Assembly (NCBI GenBank): GCA_905250075.1
Contig: CAJNOP010000025.1
Span: forward strand, 1,364,318-1,428,317
Length of the DNA: 64,000 bases
Source: Rotaria sp. Silwood1
Taxonomy: Eukaryota > Rotifera > Eurotatoria > Philodinida > Philodinidae
Direction: 5' to 3'
The position numbers were made by a program, and so were the translations under genes. A model generated the notes under the pieces. That model made no database searches, had not been told where the DNA came from, and saw only the letters and a program-made list of their open reading frames with translations. Shown in pieces: positions 45,089 through 58,194 of the stretch; the first letter of the stretch is position 1; each line of letters opens with the position of its first letter.

Positions 45089-45432
45089 CGAATCCAAATC
45101 AAATTATTCGACAGATCAAATAGATAACTATGTTTACGTAAATATTCATATTCATTTATTGTTGTGATTAGTTTAACTTAATCACCAACAGAAATTCTTT
45201 CGGAAGTGAACAATAACATCAGGACATAACATTAATGATTTACTATTTAATCACTAACAATTACATTTTAAGTAGCTCAATTGACTCCACGAGTCTTAAA
45301 ATCTACTCGCACTTGTCGCGTTGCGGAAAATCCTGCCTCGCCTCGCTTCATGGCAAGACGGAGAAACTCGACGAGACTGAGATCCCTGGCCTATAGCTCT
45401 TTATTCACACAGGGTATGTGTGACGGCATACT

Positions 45433-45477
45433 TCCTTTCAGTAGAGGGTTAGCGACGTTTGCGTCGCGTTACTTGTA
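45433..45477. repeat. Conserved 16-mer plus hairpin motif, copy 2
   Basis: Same order as 28243-28287: TCCTTTCAGTAGAGGG, stem GCGACG/CGTCGC (45452-45457 and 45462-45467), then GTTACTTGTA. The loop differs (TTTG), as do the two bases before the stem. Confidence 0.75.
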
Positions 45478-47947
45478 GTTTTGATAGAATGAAAAAATAG
45501 TATGCTGTGATTGTATCATCAATAAAAAGCTAACTAGATCCATAGATTGATCTGAAACTTTTTACTACTATACTAACGACTGTAGACTATAATTTGCCGA
45601 AAACAAGATTAAGTCATGTTAATACCCACTGTATATGCTAACAGTCCAAACAGTGTTCTATAATATTTGACCATTCTTCCTGTTAGTGTAATAATATAAG
45701 AACTTCGATCAAAGCTGTTCATCTTTGATTTACTTAGATAAGGAAAACTTTCACTTCTACAATAAATCCCGTAATCCCCTATATATGAAAGTTAGAGTTA
45801 TTCAAAATAAACGGTAATTTCCATTTTCGCCCAAAGTTTTTTTCGCCGACGACGATTTTCGCCGAATTCCAACTTCTCGGAAAGAATTTTTCGCTCATTT
45901 AATGACCCTGAACCACACTCACACTCACATCCCATTGAACTGTAACTTTTAGAACATCATATAGCCTAAACGTTCACTAGAATTATCACAGCTCGAGAAG
46001 AACAACTTTATGGCACGAACCATTTCAGGATTTTATTCAGACTATAAGTTCTATCTATGAACATAATATTAGCTCAAACAGTGATTATCAGTGGGATAGG
46101 TTTCCTCATTAGACTATTGATGAGGAAAACATAGATCGAGAAATAGTTCGTTCTGCATTGTTGTTATAAATTGGTTCGTCTTCATTATAATCAGATTGAT
46201 TTTTCATTGTATTCAGTAACTACTTATTAGTACTGTTGTTTTTTTTATACTTATCCGAAATATAATTAGTTTGATGCTCAACTGTATTCATTAGTGGTGA
46301 TAAAAATGCACTTTTTTCTAATTTTTCTTCTGCAATAAAATACAGAATAAATATTTGATATGTTAGAAGATTCTTTAATAAAAGGAAATAGCTATAAAAG
46401 ACTTTAAAATATATAGTTCAGTGTTAATTACAGATTCAAGAGTAACTTCAGACAAGACCGAACTTAAGATAATTCAGTATACACAAGTATCGAGCTATAA
46501 ATATCGGTAAGTTGTATAAATTCCTGTAACTTTTTAGTTTTATATGAATTGACATGCTCTGTAATTGGCTTTTTTTTTAAACTTGTTGTTAATGTCACAA
46601 ATGAAAGCAAAAGAGAACGTTTGTTCTCAATTTATGATAGAGCAAACCGAATCTAATATGAACTATTTAATTGTATAGATTTATCAAACTGAAATGTGTC
46701 ACAAACAAATAACATGCAAATTCTAATTGACAGAGTATTATTCATTCATCAACAACAAAACATGATAATTGACAATTATCAAATAAGTATGAAAAGTATC
46801 GATATGTTTTCTGAACTCAAGTCTTTATGTAAATAAATTAAGTAAATATCATTGTTCAACCTTGAACAAAACTAAATTTTCACTAAAGAACTCGTTTTGT
46901 TATAATATAAATGTTAACTTCAAAGATTTTCATACGTCTAGATGGTCATCATTATTATCTTCATTAGACAAATAAATCAAACTAAATGAAATTAAAATGA
47001 GTTGATAACAATAATCAAGAGACTATAAATCTTTCATTAGTTGCTTTAAGTTGTAATTATTAACTTTTTTTTTCATGAATACGAATAGTTATTAGTAAGA
47101 AATTTTACTATTCTTTCGATGTAAAATGACAATTAATATCCTAGCAATCAACCAAATGCACATTTGTTTAGCCCACATGTTCTGTTCATCTCGTCTAAAT
47201 CTCATATAATTACTAAAATTTCTTCTATACTCATGAATTCGATTCATTACAAAGCATTCAATTATTTATGACCTATTAATGATAAGTCTGATCATTATTC
47301 TTTTTTTTTCTCTCGAACAATTGCCAACCTTAAATTAGTTGTTTTTTTTGTTAATCATACTATTCTTTATTGGAAGGTTATATACACAGCAACTAAATAC
47401 TCATTTATTCTTCTTCAAGTATTCAATATGATACAAGGATTTTAACTTTCCTTTTTTTTTCGTATTTTTTTTTTTCTTTTTTGAATGAACTTCAACGAAC
47501 AACGATAACAAGTTGACCGCGTATATCATCGTAGGCTGTGCATATTCGTTGCATGTTAATCTTTCTTTCGGACAATGACCGAAATGATTATAAAATGTAC
47601 ACATACAGACGAATGAGAAAGAAACAGAAGGAGAAAGGCAAGCACTAAATGATCGATAAAGGACTAATTGAATAAAAACAAGGTAAATATCTAGTTTATA
47701 TTTCTATTTTTACTTAAGAATTATTTATTAGCAGACATATGTAAAAATATATTTCGTTTCATTCTTATCGAACATGAGAAACAGCTGAGAGGGATGACCT
47801 TCGACTGACATCTTTCCTAATTGGTTACATGAGAAACACATTGAATTCATCCTTCTTTCGACACTTTCGTCCTTGAATAATTTTTGAATAAAAACAATAA
47901 AAATACTATATTGTTTAATGGTCTAGCTGATATTTATTTGTTGAAAA
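45478..47947. other. Gene-free AT-rich DNA
   Basis: Nothing recognisable as a gene, RNA or element end in ~2.4 kb. Confidence 0.4.
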
Positions 47948-48703
47948 CAGAGGTAGGACGAGTACAAGTACCGCAAGTAAAAGTATTTTACTTGTACTTA
48001 AGTACAAAAGAAATTACTTGGTACTTTTACTTAATGTAAAAATAAAATGATTTTCTTTGATAGGGTTGACTAACTCTGAAAATTTTTCAATGATCAAAAT
48101 ATTATTATGTTATCATAAACTTAATGACAATGTAATACTTTATCGAAAACTTTCATTTGTAACGTGCTGATAAATTCAATACAGATTACTTCTACGAATC
48201 ATCTGTAAGGATATAACAGTTCAGTTTCTGTGAGTGGAAGCTGGTTGACAAGTGCCAGATCTTTTCAAGCGATGCTGAGCGATCACATACTTAGTTATCT
48301 ACTTTTATTGTTCGAATTTTGTCAAAATATGATGAATATTTCTAAATCATGACATTTGTTCAACTTTATACCTTGACTAAATATTATCATCCAGGAGATT
48401 AAGAAAAATATACATAAAGTTCAATATTAAATTTTAACCACGGACACCCATTAACTTGTAGTTTGAATGTCATGAAGATTTGAAACTTATCATAATTGCT
48501 TTAACATTATAAGTAAGTACTGAAGTTTCAATAGAGCAGAAAGATGCTTCAGATACACAAAAAGAAATTATTTCCTATCGCACGTAAAAGTACTAAGTAC
48601 TTTTTTTGTACTTAAAAATATAAGTACAAAAGTATTCGTCTTGAAGTACTAGTATAAATACAAGTAGATTTTTTCAAGTATAAATACGTGCGTCCTACCT
48701 CTG
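47948..48703. mobile_element. Non-autonomous hAT-type MITE (756 bp)
   Basis: Ends CAGAGGTAGGACG (left) and its reverse complement (right). The flanking octamers GTTGAAAA (47940-47947) and ATTGAAAA (48704-48711) differ at one position, consistent with an aged 8-bp duplication. Subterminal regions are packed with AAGTAC/GTACTT words. No transposase. The first six bases match those of the complete hAT element at 30916, but the subterminal repeats differ, so another hAT lineage probably mobilised it. Confidence 0.8.
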
Positions 48704-48711
48704 ATTGAAAA

Positions 48712-49747
48712 AAGATAGTAGCAATAGTATACAAGAAATACTGATGATTTAATAATTTCATCTTTGTTTAAAATACATTTTTCATGCTTGATTGCAAGTT
48801 TTATTTCAGTAAAGTTACTATCGATATGTTCTTTAAGATGATATTCTTGATATTAACATGAAACAAAATTGAAAATGAAAGGATGATTTGAAAAAAAAAC
48901 ACTGTTTGTTCTTCTGTTAAAGTCTACATAGTCAGTGTATAGTTATTTCATCATGACTATTCTGAATATGATGGTTAAAAGCAACTGAATCATTATTATC
49001 ATAAGTTAATAAGATATAATCATCATATCTAATCAATTAAATCATTTCGAATTATGATTATATCGATTAGGTACAATGCAGCTGTCATTAATTTGTACAC
49101 TCATTCGATAGATAGATTGCACGCGTATCTAATTTATACTGATAAAATAATTAAATATTAACTGCAATCAGTTAACGAAAAATGTTGAAATGACAAAGTA
49201 TGAATCAATGAGAATGAGAAAATTTTTAATAGGGACGTATATAACATTAGACGGGATGCTTCCCGCCTGAAAGAAAGAAATGCAAGTAAATCGATTATTT
49301 TTGTTTTTTTTCTTCGAACAACGAACAGAACAGAAACATTCTCCTTCATTCTTCTTTTCGCATACTAATAAAATGAATATTGTTTTCGCCTTGTAAAATA
49401 TGATACTTCATAAGCCAATAACATCCTATTTAAAAAAAAAGGAAATACAATCGTATTTATTTATAAATAGAAAATGTTGAAGGTAAGTTGATCTATAACA
49501 AAAAATAAAACTAAAACTTTTAACAACATCGTAAAAAAAAAATAATGTTCTCCTTTCTTTTGTTCTTTATCATCAAACAATAGTCATCTCGAATTTAAAT
49601 AGAAATCACCCAAATACAAATCAAAGCAATCTCTATTCATTTGTTTCTTTTACATTAAAATATTCCCATTCGATTCTTTTATTTTACATACAATTGATAC
49701 TTGACACTTATAGTCTTCTCATATTCATCTATATATGTTTCTTTTAG
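48712..49747. other. 5' flank of the MET-like gene
   Basis: AT-rich, with no coding frame. It ends in an acceptor-like TTTCTTTTAG (to 49747) two bases before the chosen ATG, suggesting a 5'UTR intron or trans-splice site. Confidence 0.5.
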
Positions 49748-49749
49748 TC

Positions 49750-52700
49750 ATGAGATCAAATAAAATTTTTTCATTATTTTTTTTAATAATTAAAATCATC
49801 ATAATAAAAAGTTATACATTTGATTCATCGATTGATAATTTACTTTATGTAACAAATACTTCAACATTATATGCAATATCATCATCACATTTACATCAAT
49901 TACATTGGTCAACAATAAATCAAACATTATTATTATTACATCGACGTGTACAACTTCATTCGTCGCTTGATAATACAGAAAATGGTGTTAGTGTTTTTCT
50001 ATATGAACAATCACGAAATTTATTAATTATATGTTCACGTTCATTAATTGGTCGTTGTATTTTATATGATGCAAATGATATAAGTAGAATTTATATACTT
50101 GATTCAACAATTGAAACAAATTATCTTGGTTGTTTATCTGGTTGTTATACATTTTTATCATCAACAATAATTCGTTCAGCTTTAACAGGTAATCGTCATG
50201 ATAGAAATGGAAATATAATTAATTCACAAATTGAATTAAAAAAAGATTTATATCATTATAATATTAATTATCAATTTCAATCAAGTGATCATACATTAAT
50301 AACATCATTAACATTTTTAAATGAAAAATTATTAAATGTAGAATATATTTATGGTTTTGATTATCAACAATATACATATTATATACTTAAATCATCTCGT
50401 TTAGCTCGGTTATGTCAAGCATCAATTGCAATGCATTTGACTTATGAAGAAATTCCATTAATTAATTGTCAAAATGCTTCATCACTTATTACAGGAGCTT
50501 TTCATTCGTTTGAGAATTTTGATTATTTATATATTATTTATGAGAATACAATTTGTATTTATACAATGAATGAAATTATACGTGCATTTAAATCATCTAA
50601 AATTCAGTGTCAAATGGGTATTGGTTATCGTCTTGCACGTATTATCGATAGTGATGAAACAAGACCAATGTGTGAAAAAGTAATTCATTTGAATATTAAG
50701 CCGATCCCTTCGTCTTCAAAAATCGATCTTTGGTCAGATCTATTCAAAACATATGAAATCTCCATCTATTAGGGCTGAAATGAAGAAGCTATGCTAAAAT
50801 TTTCACATCTATATTAATAGAGCGAAGGTTTTTTGTACTCGAGGGTGCCATTCTTACAACCAGACAAAAATTGTTCGGTTTTGAAAATATTTGAGTTGAG
50901 AATGTTCGAGGTTTAATCGTCAGTAATCTGTATATTAGAATGAGAACTATACTAACAGCTTGATAATAATTAATTCTAATGCAACTAATACCTGTAGCAT
51001 TAAGGTTCATCTGAATACTACTTCTAATACGACATCAGTAACAGGGAGAGTCCTTGTTTTCTTTTATTTCTTAATTTTTATGCGGATAAAAAGGATGACA
51101 AATTAATTGCTTTGAAAATCGTAGAAAATGTCATTGAAAAAATCGGCTCTGCTACTTCACATATTCTGTCACACAAATAAAAAGAATCAATTAATTATAA
51201 TGAGGCTTCTTCTAGAATTTTGAAATACGCGATCAGAGAAGCATATTTTTCAGAGAAGTTGATAAAAATAACTTTTTTTTCTTTCTTTTTAGACAATTGA
51301 ACAAAACCTAACAGAAATAAATGAATGTACATGGCAACCTCATCGAACAAATACGTATATGGATGGCATTGTAGGTGCTGTAGGAGAGAAACTCTATCAA
51401 ACTATGAAAATCAATGTAACGATTAGACTTATTTTTACACAAGATAATATTGTAATTATTGGTACAAATCAACGACATGTACTTAAGGTATTTATGAAAT
51501 TATCATATGTATGTTGAAACTTTCATTAGAACACAAACTGACAAGACCTTTTCATTGATAATCAAAACATATTTGATACAGAGGAAAGAATATTATTAGT
51601 TTTGTTTTTTCATTAGTTCATTCAATTTTTGTTTTGATTTTATATAGATATATAAGAATGAGTTCTACAACTCAAAATTAAATTCTAAGTGTTATTGATG
51701 CTTTCATACAATAGAGTAGTGAGAATATTTATGGAGAAAAATAATCTAATCTTTACATTAGATAATGAATTTTAAATTTTGATCGTGTTATTGTTATATT
51801 TCTAATGAAATAAATAAAATAAAAATCCATATTATCTAATCATCTAACTTTTAGTTTATTCGTCATAATCAAACTACACTTTTTTTTCTTCATGAAGCAA
51901 TTTATCATAATGAACCATTTAATAGTCAATATGTTGTCGATAATGAACATGAATCACTTATATTTGCTGTTGGTACTAAGGTATTTCATTTTATGACCTT
52001 TTTGTAAAACTTTATAAATAATTTTAACTGTTTAGCTTCATCGTTATGCTTATAATTCATGTTCTCTTTATGATACATGTCAATCATGTGTTGGCAGTCG
52101 ACGTTATGATAGTAAACCATGTATTTGGTTTGATGGTAAATGTTCATTATCATCGAATTCATTAATAAATGATCGTGGATGTCCACCATCGATTTATCAA
52201 GTTCGTTTTTTATGTAACCATCTCTTTAACATTACATTTTTGTTTTTTGATAGATTCAACCCATGAATGCAAGTGTAAATCAAGAAGAAATTACATTGAC
52301 TATAACAGGTTCATTCGAAGGTATTCAAGCAGATTTGATTAAAGTTCTAGTAAAATTTTCTTTACTAAATCAAAATGAATTTTTCTGTACAATTCAAACG
52401 GTACAAAATGAGAGGTAAGTTTTTTTCTTAAATAGAAATTAAATTTGAAATTATTTTGTTCTTTGGTTTTTAGTTTAACTTGCAATTTAATTATTCCAAA
52501 ACAAGAAGTCGAAGGAATTATTTCAGTTAATATTAAACCTAACAGAATGTTATCTGTTGGTGATACTGATATATCTGGCTCAATTGAATATCAAGAAACG
52601 TTTCATGTTTATGTAAGTGTATTGAATTTTATGAAAAATTATAAATAAACTTTTTTATTGTTATCAGATACCAAAACCAGTCTTAATACCTGATTATGGT

Positions 52701-55700
52701 CCAGCTATTGGTGGAACTCAAATTCGAATTCGAAATTTAAATTTAGACTTAAATTCAAGTATAAAAGTCTTTCTAGGCAATGCAGAATGTTCTATTTCGA
52801 AATATGATTATTCTATCGATGAAATTGAATGTATTAATCAAGCATGTGCCAATGATAGAGAACAATTAGAATTGAATGTTCAAGTTAACAATCGATTATG
52901 GCTGTTAGAAAAGACATATTTTCAATGCCGAGCTAATCCAATCATATTTAATTGGCATCCAAAAAAATCGATTCTCAGGTATTGAAGCAAACGATGCACT
53001 AGAAGAAATATCCGTCTAATGAGAGAAGCTTCTGAACTTGAGAATTGCTTTTGAGTTCGAACTCTGTGTATAAGATAAACTCCAATGAAGTATTAGAAGA
53101 TCCCAATAGACAAGAGCACTTAGCAGTTTTGTCCATACAACATATCGTCATTCGATTCTTTCGTATATACCGTACTGTAGACTGAGATTTCAGTAAAAAG
53201 GCTACAATCTCGTAGCCAAGGCCTAGACTCTCTCATCTTTTTGGAGTTTCTAATATCTTATTGGGTCTACGGTATGCACAGTCTGAATTCAAAGACGATA
53301 TTCAAAATGGGAAAGTTTTCTCGTAAGTATTTTCTCAATATCGTCGTCAAGGTTTATCTCCATGCCTTAATCTTTTTTAATTAATATAACTATTTTACAA
53401 TCTCAAGACAAAGGAATGATGCATCACACTAAAATGCCTGAATTCGAATAGGAACTCTTATAATCAGATAGGTTTCGTAAAACAAGCAAAATTTTACATG
53501 CTTCTGACTCAGTTTTATGCTTACAATTGAAAAAGAAGCTTGTTTGAAACGAACTTTAGTGTACATCATGAGAAAGAATGCACTTAAAAAACAAGTTTTA
53601 AAAATTGAAGTATGTTAAAGCATTACAATATCATTTATCTAATATTGCTTGAGAAAGTTTTATAGCGAAACGTAGGATACATTGTTATAGAAAATTGCAT
53701 TGTGAATCTGTTGTTAATAAAAAGTGATTAAAACATGACGATAAACCTTGACAATGATGTTGAGAAAAAGCTTAGAAGGACAATTATTCTGGCACAGATA
53801 TTAGGTTTGAAAGAAAACGATAATATGAAATTTTTTTTAGTGGAGGAATAAAATTGATTGTATCTGGCCAAAATCTTAATGTCGCACAAAAACCTATGAT
53901 GAAATTTGTGTATAATACATCAATTTTGGAATTTATTTCAGTAAGTTAGTTCGAAAATGAAAAATAGGATATGTTAATTAATTTCATTTTTATAGTCATG
54001 TGAATCTATTTCAATTGCACAAATGATTTGCTCATCACCGATGATTGATAGAAGCCTTAATTTAATGCCACCATTCGATCTAAATGTATTGTTTATTGTG
54101 GACAACATGAATATAACACCGAATGATGATATTTTAATAATTGTTAATGATCCAATTTATTATTCATTTGTAAATTTTATACAAAAAGTTAATACAACAA
54201 ATGTTGTTCCATTTGCGGTACAAAAAAAAACAAGAATTTAATTTCTGCATGACTCTAATACTTGTATGTTTTTAAATAGGGTTCAAATCTTGCAGCAACA
54301 CATTCAATTGATCAAATCGATATACGAATAGATAATATTAGTAATGCTTGTATTCCATTTAATTTTACAAATACTCAACTTTTATGTTTATTATCTAAAT
54401 CTACTATTAAGAATATTAAAAATTCTCAAGCAAATGTTGAGGTATGTACTAATAAAGTCTATTATAAATATTTAGATAAACTGTTCGTTGATTCATTTTC
54501 GATTCTTGAAAGTAGCTGAGAAGAATCGAACGAACAGTAAAACCTTTTTATGTGAACATTTCATTATACTTGGTAATCTATGGTCCGTCCAAGCGACTTT
54601 TACTAGGAGTGAGTCCCTCAAATATAGATAATTCCTTATTATGAACAATAAGCAATTATTTCTGATTTCATGAGCAATAACTAGGAAGCTGTAAATCCAC
54701 ATTTTTGTGGACCTGGATCTATCGACTTCCGAGTTTCAATATCAAACTTTGCATAAACAAAGTTCTCAATGAGATTAGCCATTGAACAAATTCTAAGTTT
54801 TCTATTATCTCCTACTCTAAGATATTCAATGCTCCAAATTCTGTCATTTATAAAACCAAATTTTATTCATCTTCAGGCAAGAAATAGTAGAAAAGTTAGT
54901 ACTTGTATAATGAACTATTCTCATTAAGAACTTTGTTCATGTGAATTTCATAGTCGAATATCGAAGGTCGTTTTTTTATGTGACTTTCGGGCATCACAAC
55001 TTTTTGTCGAAAAAAATACAATAAAGTTTTGGAATCTCGAGAATTAATGCCCAGAAAACCAAATCAGTCTAGATTTTTCTATTACTCACTATTATTCATC
55101 AAATAAACATGGCCTCGGTCGAAAAGCGATTTGACGTCTAAAGTCGTTCCTTCGTTAGAGTCAAAGACAATAAGTACATTCATAGTATGCTCCAGAAATA
55201 TGCATCACGCCTAAAGAAATTTTTTTCTCATATTTGTGACACCACACTATTATGTTTCATTTTTTAACATTCGCATATAAACAATAATATAAACTTGAAA
55301 ATACCAAGAAAGAATATTTGATTCGGCAATATAGAAGACGAGAGAAGATATTCGTCTCAATCTTGCTCAGGTGTTTTTTAATAAAATTTGCAAAAAAATT
55401 TAGATTTAAGACGATTTTGAATATTATATTCGTCACGGTGAAATTCAATAACTTTTGAGTTAAACTGATTTACTGTCAGGATAAGTTTTACTGAACATAC
55501 TATTCGAGTGCGAACCAACTGTACGAATAATGCACATATCTTGTAGGCATATAGAACTTTTCTGCTTCTTTTTTTGTAGATTCATGTCGGAACTAATTTA
55601 ACATTTTCAATAGGAAAACTTATATATCAGAATCAATCATCATCGTTACCTGTTCCATATATATCTCTTCAATTTGGTTCATGGGCAATTTTAATTCTAC

Positions 55701-58194
55701 TAATTATTTTTTCAATGACAATTTTGACTATTCTATTTGCATTAGTAATTTTAACACGACGTCGTTTTTATCATTCATCTGATAAATTTCGAAAAGAAAC
55801 AAAACCACCTCAACATTATCAAACAATATGGTATGAACTTGGAAAAAATCGACAAATTAATCGAAAAAATCTTAGCATTTATGAAAAAGTTGGACAAGGT
55901 TGTTTTGGTGATGTTTATCGAGGTGAATTAAAACAAACTAGAAATAAATCAATTGAAGTTGCTATTAAAGTTTTACGTGATCATAATGTTTCATCAATGC
56001 GTGAATTTTTATTTGAAGCAAATCGTATGAAAGAGTTTTCTCATCCAAATGTTCTTTCATTAATTGGTGTTTCATGGGATTCATCACGTAAAGCAATGGT
56101 ACTTTTACCCTATATGAAAAATGGTGATCTACGAAGTTATTTAATCAATGAAAAAAATCGACCAACTATAAGACAATTAATAACATGGGCTATTCAAATA
56201 GCTGATGGAATGGAATATCTTGCTTCACTAAAATTTGTTCATCGAGACTTAGCTACAAGAAATTGTATGTTGGATGAACAATTACTATGTCGAATATCAG
56301 ATTTTGGTCTTAGTCGAGATGTAATCGATCGAGATTATTATATTGTACCAACAACAACAACACAAGAAAACGATGGAAAAATTTTACAAATAACACCAAG
56401 ACGTTTACCAATTCGATGGTTAAGTCCAGAATCTATTGAATCATCGAAATATACTATTCAATCTGATGTGGTTAGTATAATGTTTATCAAACTTTTAATA
56501 AATATTAGATTGTGAAATAGGATATACAAGGAGTGTTGAGGTATAGAAGATCATGACTGATGATGGCGTACTCCTTTACCTAAATTCAGCTATTCAGAAA
56601 CTCACTAAAGAAATATTTTTGCTTCTCCTTACAGAATACGTATAGTTTTTGCCTAATCATGGGCTGAATTTGATGCAAAAACTTAATTGTTTTTAACCAT
56701 AGGCTTTCCACTCTATCTAGCATTCTTAATAAAAACTTTTATGTCAGCAGATAGACTACATCTTGAGATATATCTATTATCATTTGAATTCATAAAAAAT
56801 TTCCTTTCGTTTTTTATCTACTTTCCGCCTAGATGAACGTTATGCTCTCCTTCTACAGCAGACTGTGACAGGTACTACGAGAAAATGTTCTCGAGTGACA
56901 AATCACTTTTGAGATGGTACTATATTCAATCGATAGGATCCAGTGAATGCATAAATATTCGAGAGTGGTTCGAGCTGCTATGCTTTTGTAGCTGAGATTT
57001 CGATTGTTTAGTGAAATTTCTCTGGCCAGCCTTACTTTTCAAGCGAAAGTATACTTTTAAATTCTGATCTGAAATTTGACTCACATAAAGACACCAATTA
57101 GAGACTACCTGGTAGGAAAAATTTCAGAATTTGTCGACCAAGACTTTTCGAGTTATGAAGCTTTCCAAATATACATTTTTTAAAATAATCCTGGCAAAAT
57201 GCCGATATGTTAAATAATTTATATTTTGAAAATATTTTGAAACTTTTCTATAAGCCAATCTAGTCGATGCTTTTATGTGGGAGTGAAATTTCAGGTCAAA
57301 ACTCAAAAGTATAATTCTGCTTGAAAACTAGCGCTCTATAGTAAAAATCGACTAAAAATTTAATATCTCAGCAATCCGATCCACCCTAGGATATTTATTT
57401 ACTCAATAGGTCCTATGTCACAGACCGTAACAGGCGTTGACATATGAGTACAGGTTACTTCTTTATTGTATTTCTGAAAGATGAAGTAAAAGGATGATGA
57501 AGAAATGTGCTCCAAAATAGATAGAATAAAACAATATCACTATGATCAACAAGAGTAGTTACATTATGTGTCATATATCAATTCTGCAAGACATACGTTA
57601 ACAGCTTTTATTTTATTTTTATTTTAGTGGTCATTTGGTGTTCTTCTTTGGGAATTAATGAGTCGTGGTAAAACACCATATCCAGGTATTGATAATGCTG
57701 ATATATATACTTATATAAAACATGGTTATCGTCTTCAACAACCTTCATATTGTCCTCAATTATTATATAAATCAGCCATGATTGTCTGTTGGCATGCTGA
57801 TCCAGCTCAACGTCCATCATTTACACAACTTGCTCATGATATACGTCATGTACTTCATCAACTTGAACTAGAACAACAGCAGCAGCAACAACAACAACGA
57901 AAACAATCGTCATCGGTTGATGATGATGATGATGATACAACTATTATTCAACGATATCCAATTGATAGAAAAATAAAACATTTATCATCAACATCTTTAT
58001 CATCAATGTCTAGTATTGGTGGACAATATATAACTACGCCTCATCGACAATCAGAAAATGTACAATTATTAATTGATCGACAAGATGATAATGACGATGC
58101 ATATACTATAACAATTAATGAAAATGTTGATGTTTTCAGTACAACTAGATTATTACCAGAATATACGGAAACAAGCATTGCAGAAGACCCTTAA
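49750..58194 (+). CDS. MET-like: MET/RON-family receptor tyrosine kinase, 12 exons, ~1,322 aa
   Basis: Exons: 49750-50679, 51293-51487, 51855-51980, 52036-52200, 52254-52414, 52474-52612, 52668-52978, 53841-53940, 53996-54217, 54280-54441, 55580-56470, 57628-58194; all joins keep frame. Signal peptide at ~1-22; Sema-type domain to ~415; Cys-rich PSI at ~424-470 (CSLYDTCQSC); three to four IPT folds (DYGPAIGGTQI, GGIKLIVSGQNL); transmembrane helix ~871-895 followed by TRRRF; kinase from ~935. Kinase motifs are intact: GQGCFGDV, Lys in VAIKVL (~967), HRDLATRN (Asp ~1061), DFG (~1078), the twin Tyr (DYY ~1090-1091) and WSFGVLLWELMSRG. MET-like receptors bind a secreted growth factor and signal by autophosphorylation. 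The loop from YY to LPIRW is ~12 residues longer than in human MET. The tail has a poly-Gln run and an Asp run. ATG 49735 would add five residues but lies within the acceptor-like tract. Confidence 0.93.
52979..53840 (+). other. MET-like intron 7 (862 bp)
   Basis: Donor GTATTG, acceptor TTTTTTTTAG. AT-rich, no ORF and no repeat identified. Confidence 0.7.
54442..55579 (+). other. MET-like intron 10 (1,138 bp)
   Basis: Donor GTATGTAC, acceptor TTTTTGTAG. It contains a dispersed repeat at 55051-55135 that is shared with an AP-2 alpha intron. Confidence 0.75.
55051..55135. repeat. Intron-borne dispersed repeat, copy 2
   Basis: Relative of 20256-20335: the words CAGAAAACCAAA, TCTAGA, TATTACTCA, TCATCAAA and AAACAT occur in the same order. 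It lies in a long intron of the MET-like gene. Confidence 0.5.
56471..57627 (+). other. MET-like intron 11 (1,157 bp)
   Basis: Donor GTTAGTA, acceptor TTATTTTAG. It interrupts the kinase domain between SDV and WSFGVLLWE. No repeat recognised. Confidence 0.75.

Noticed and set aside
50789-51010. Minus-strand frame in MET-like intron 1
   Set aside because: Lies in an intron, with no splice context or recognisable features.
57608-57820. Minus-strand frame opposite the last MET-like exon
   Set aside because: Shadow of the kinase coding sequence.
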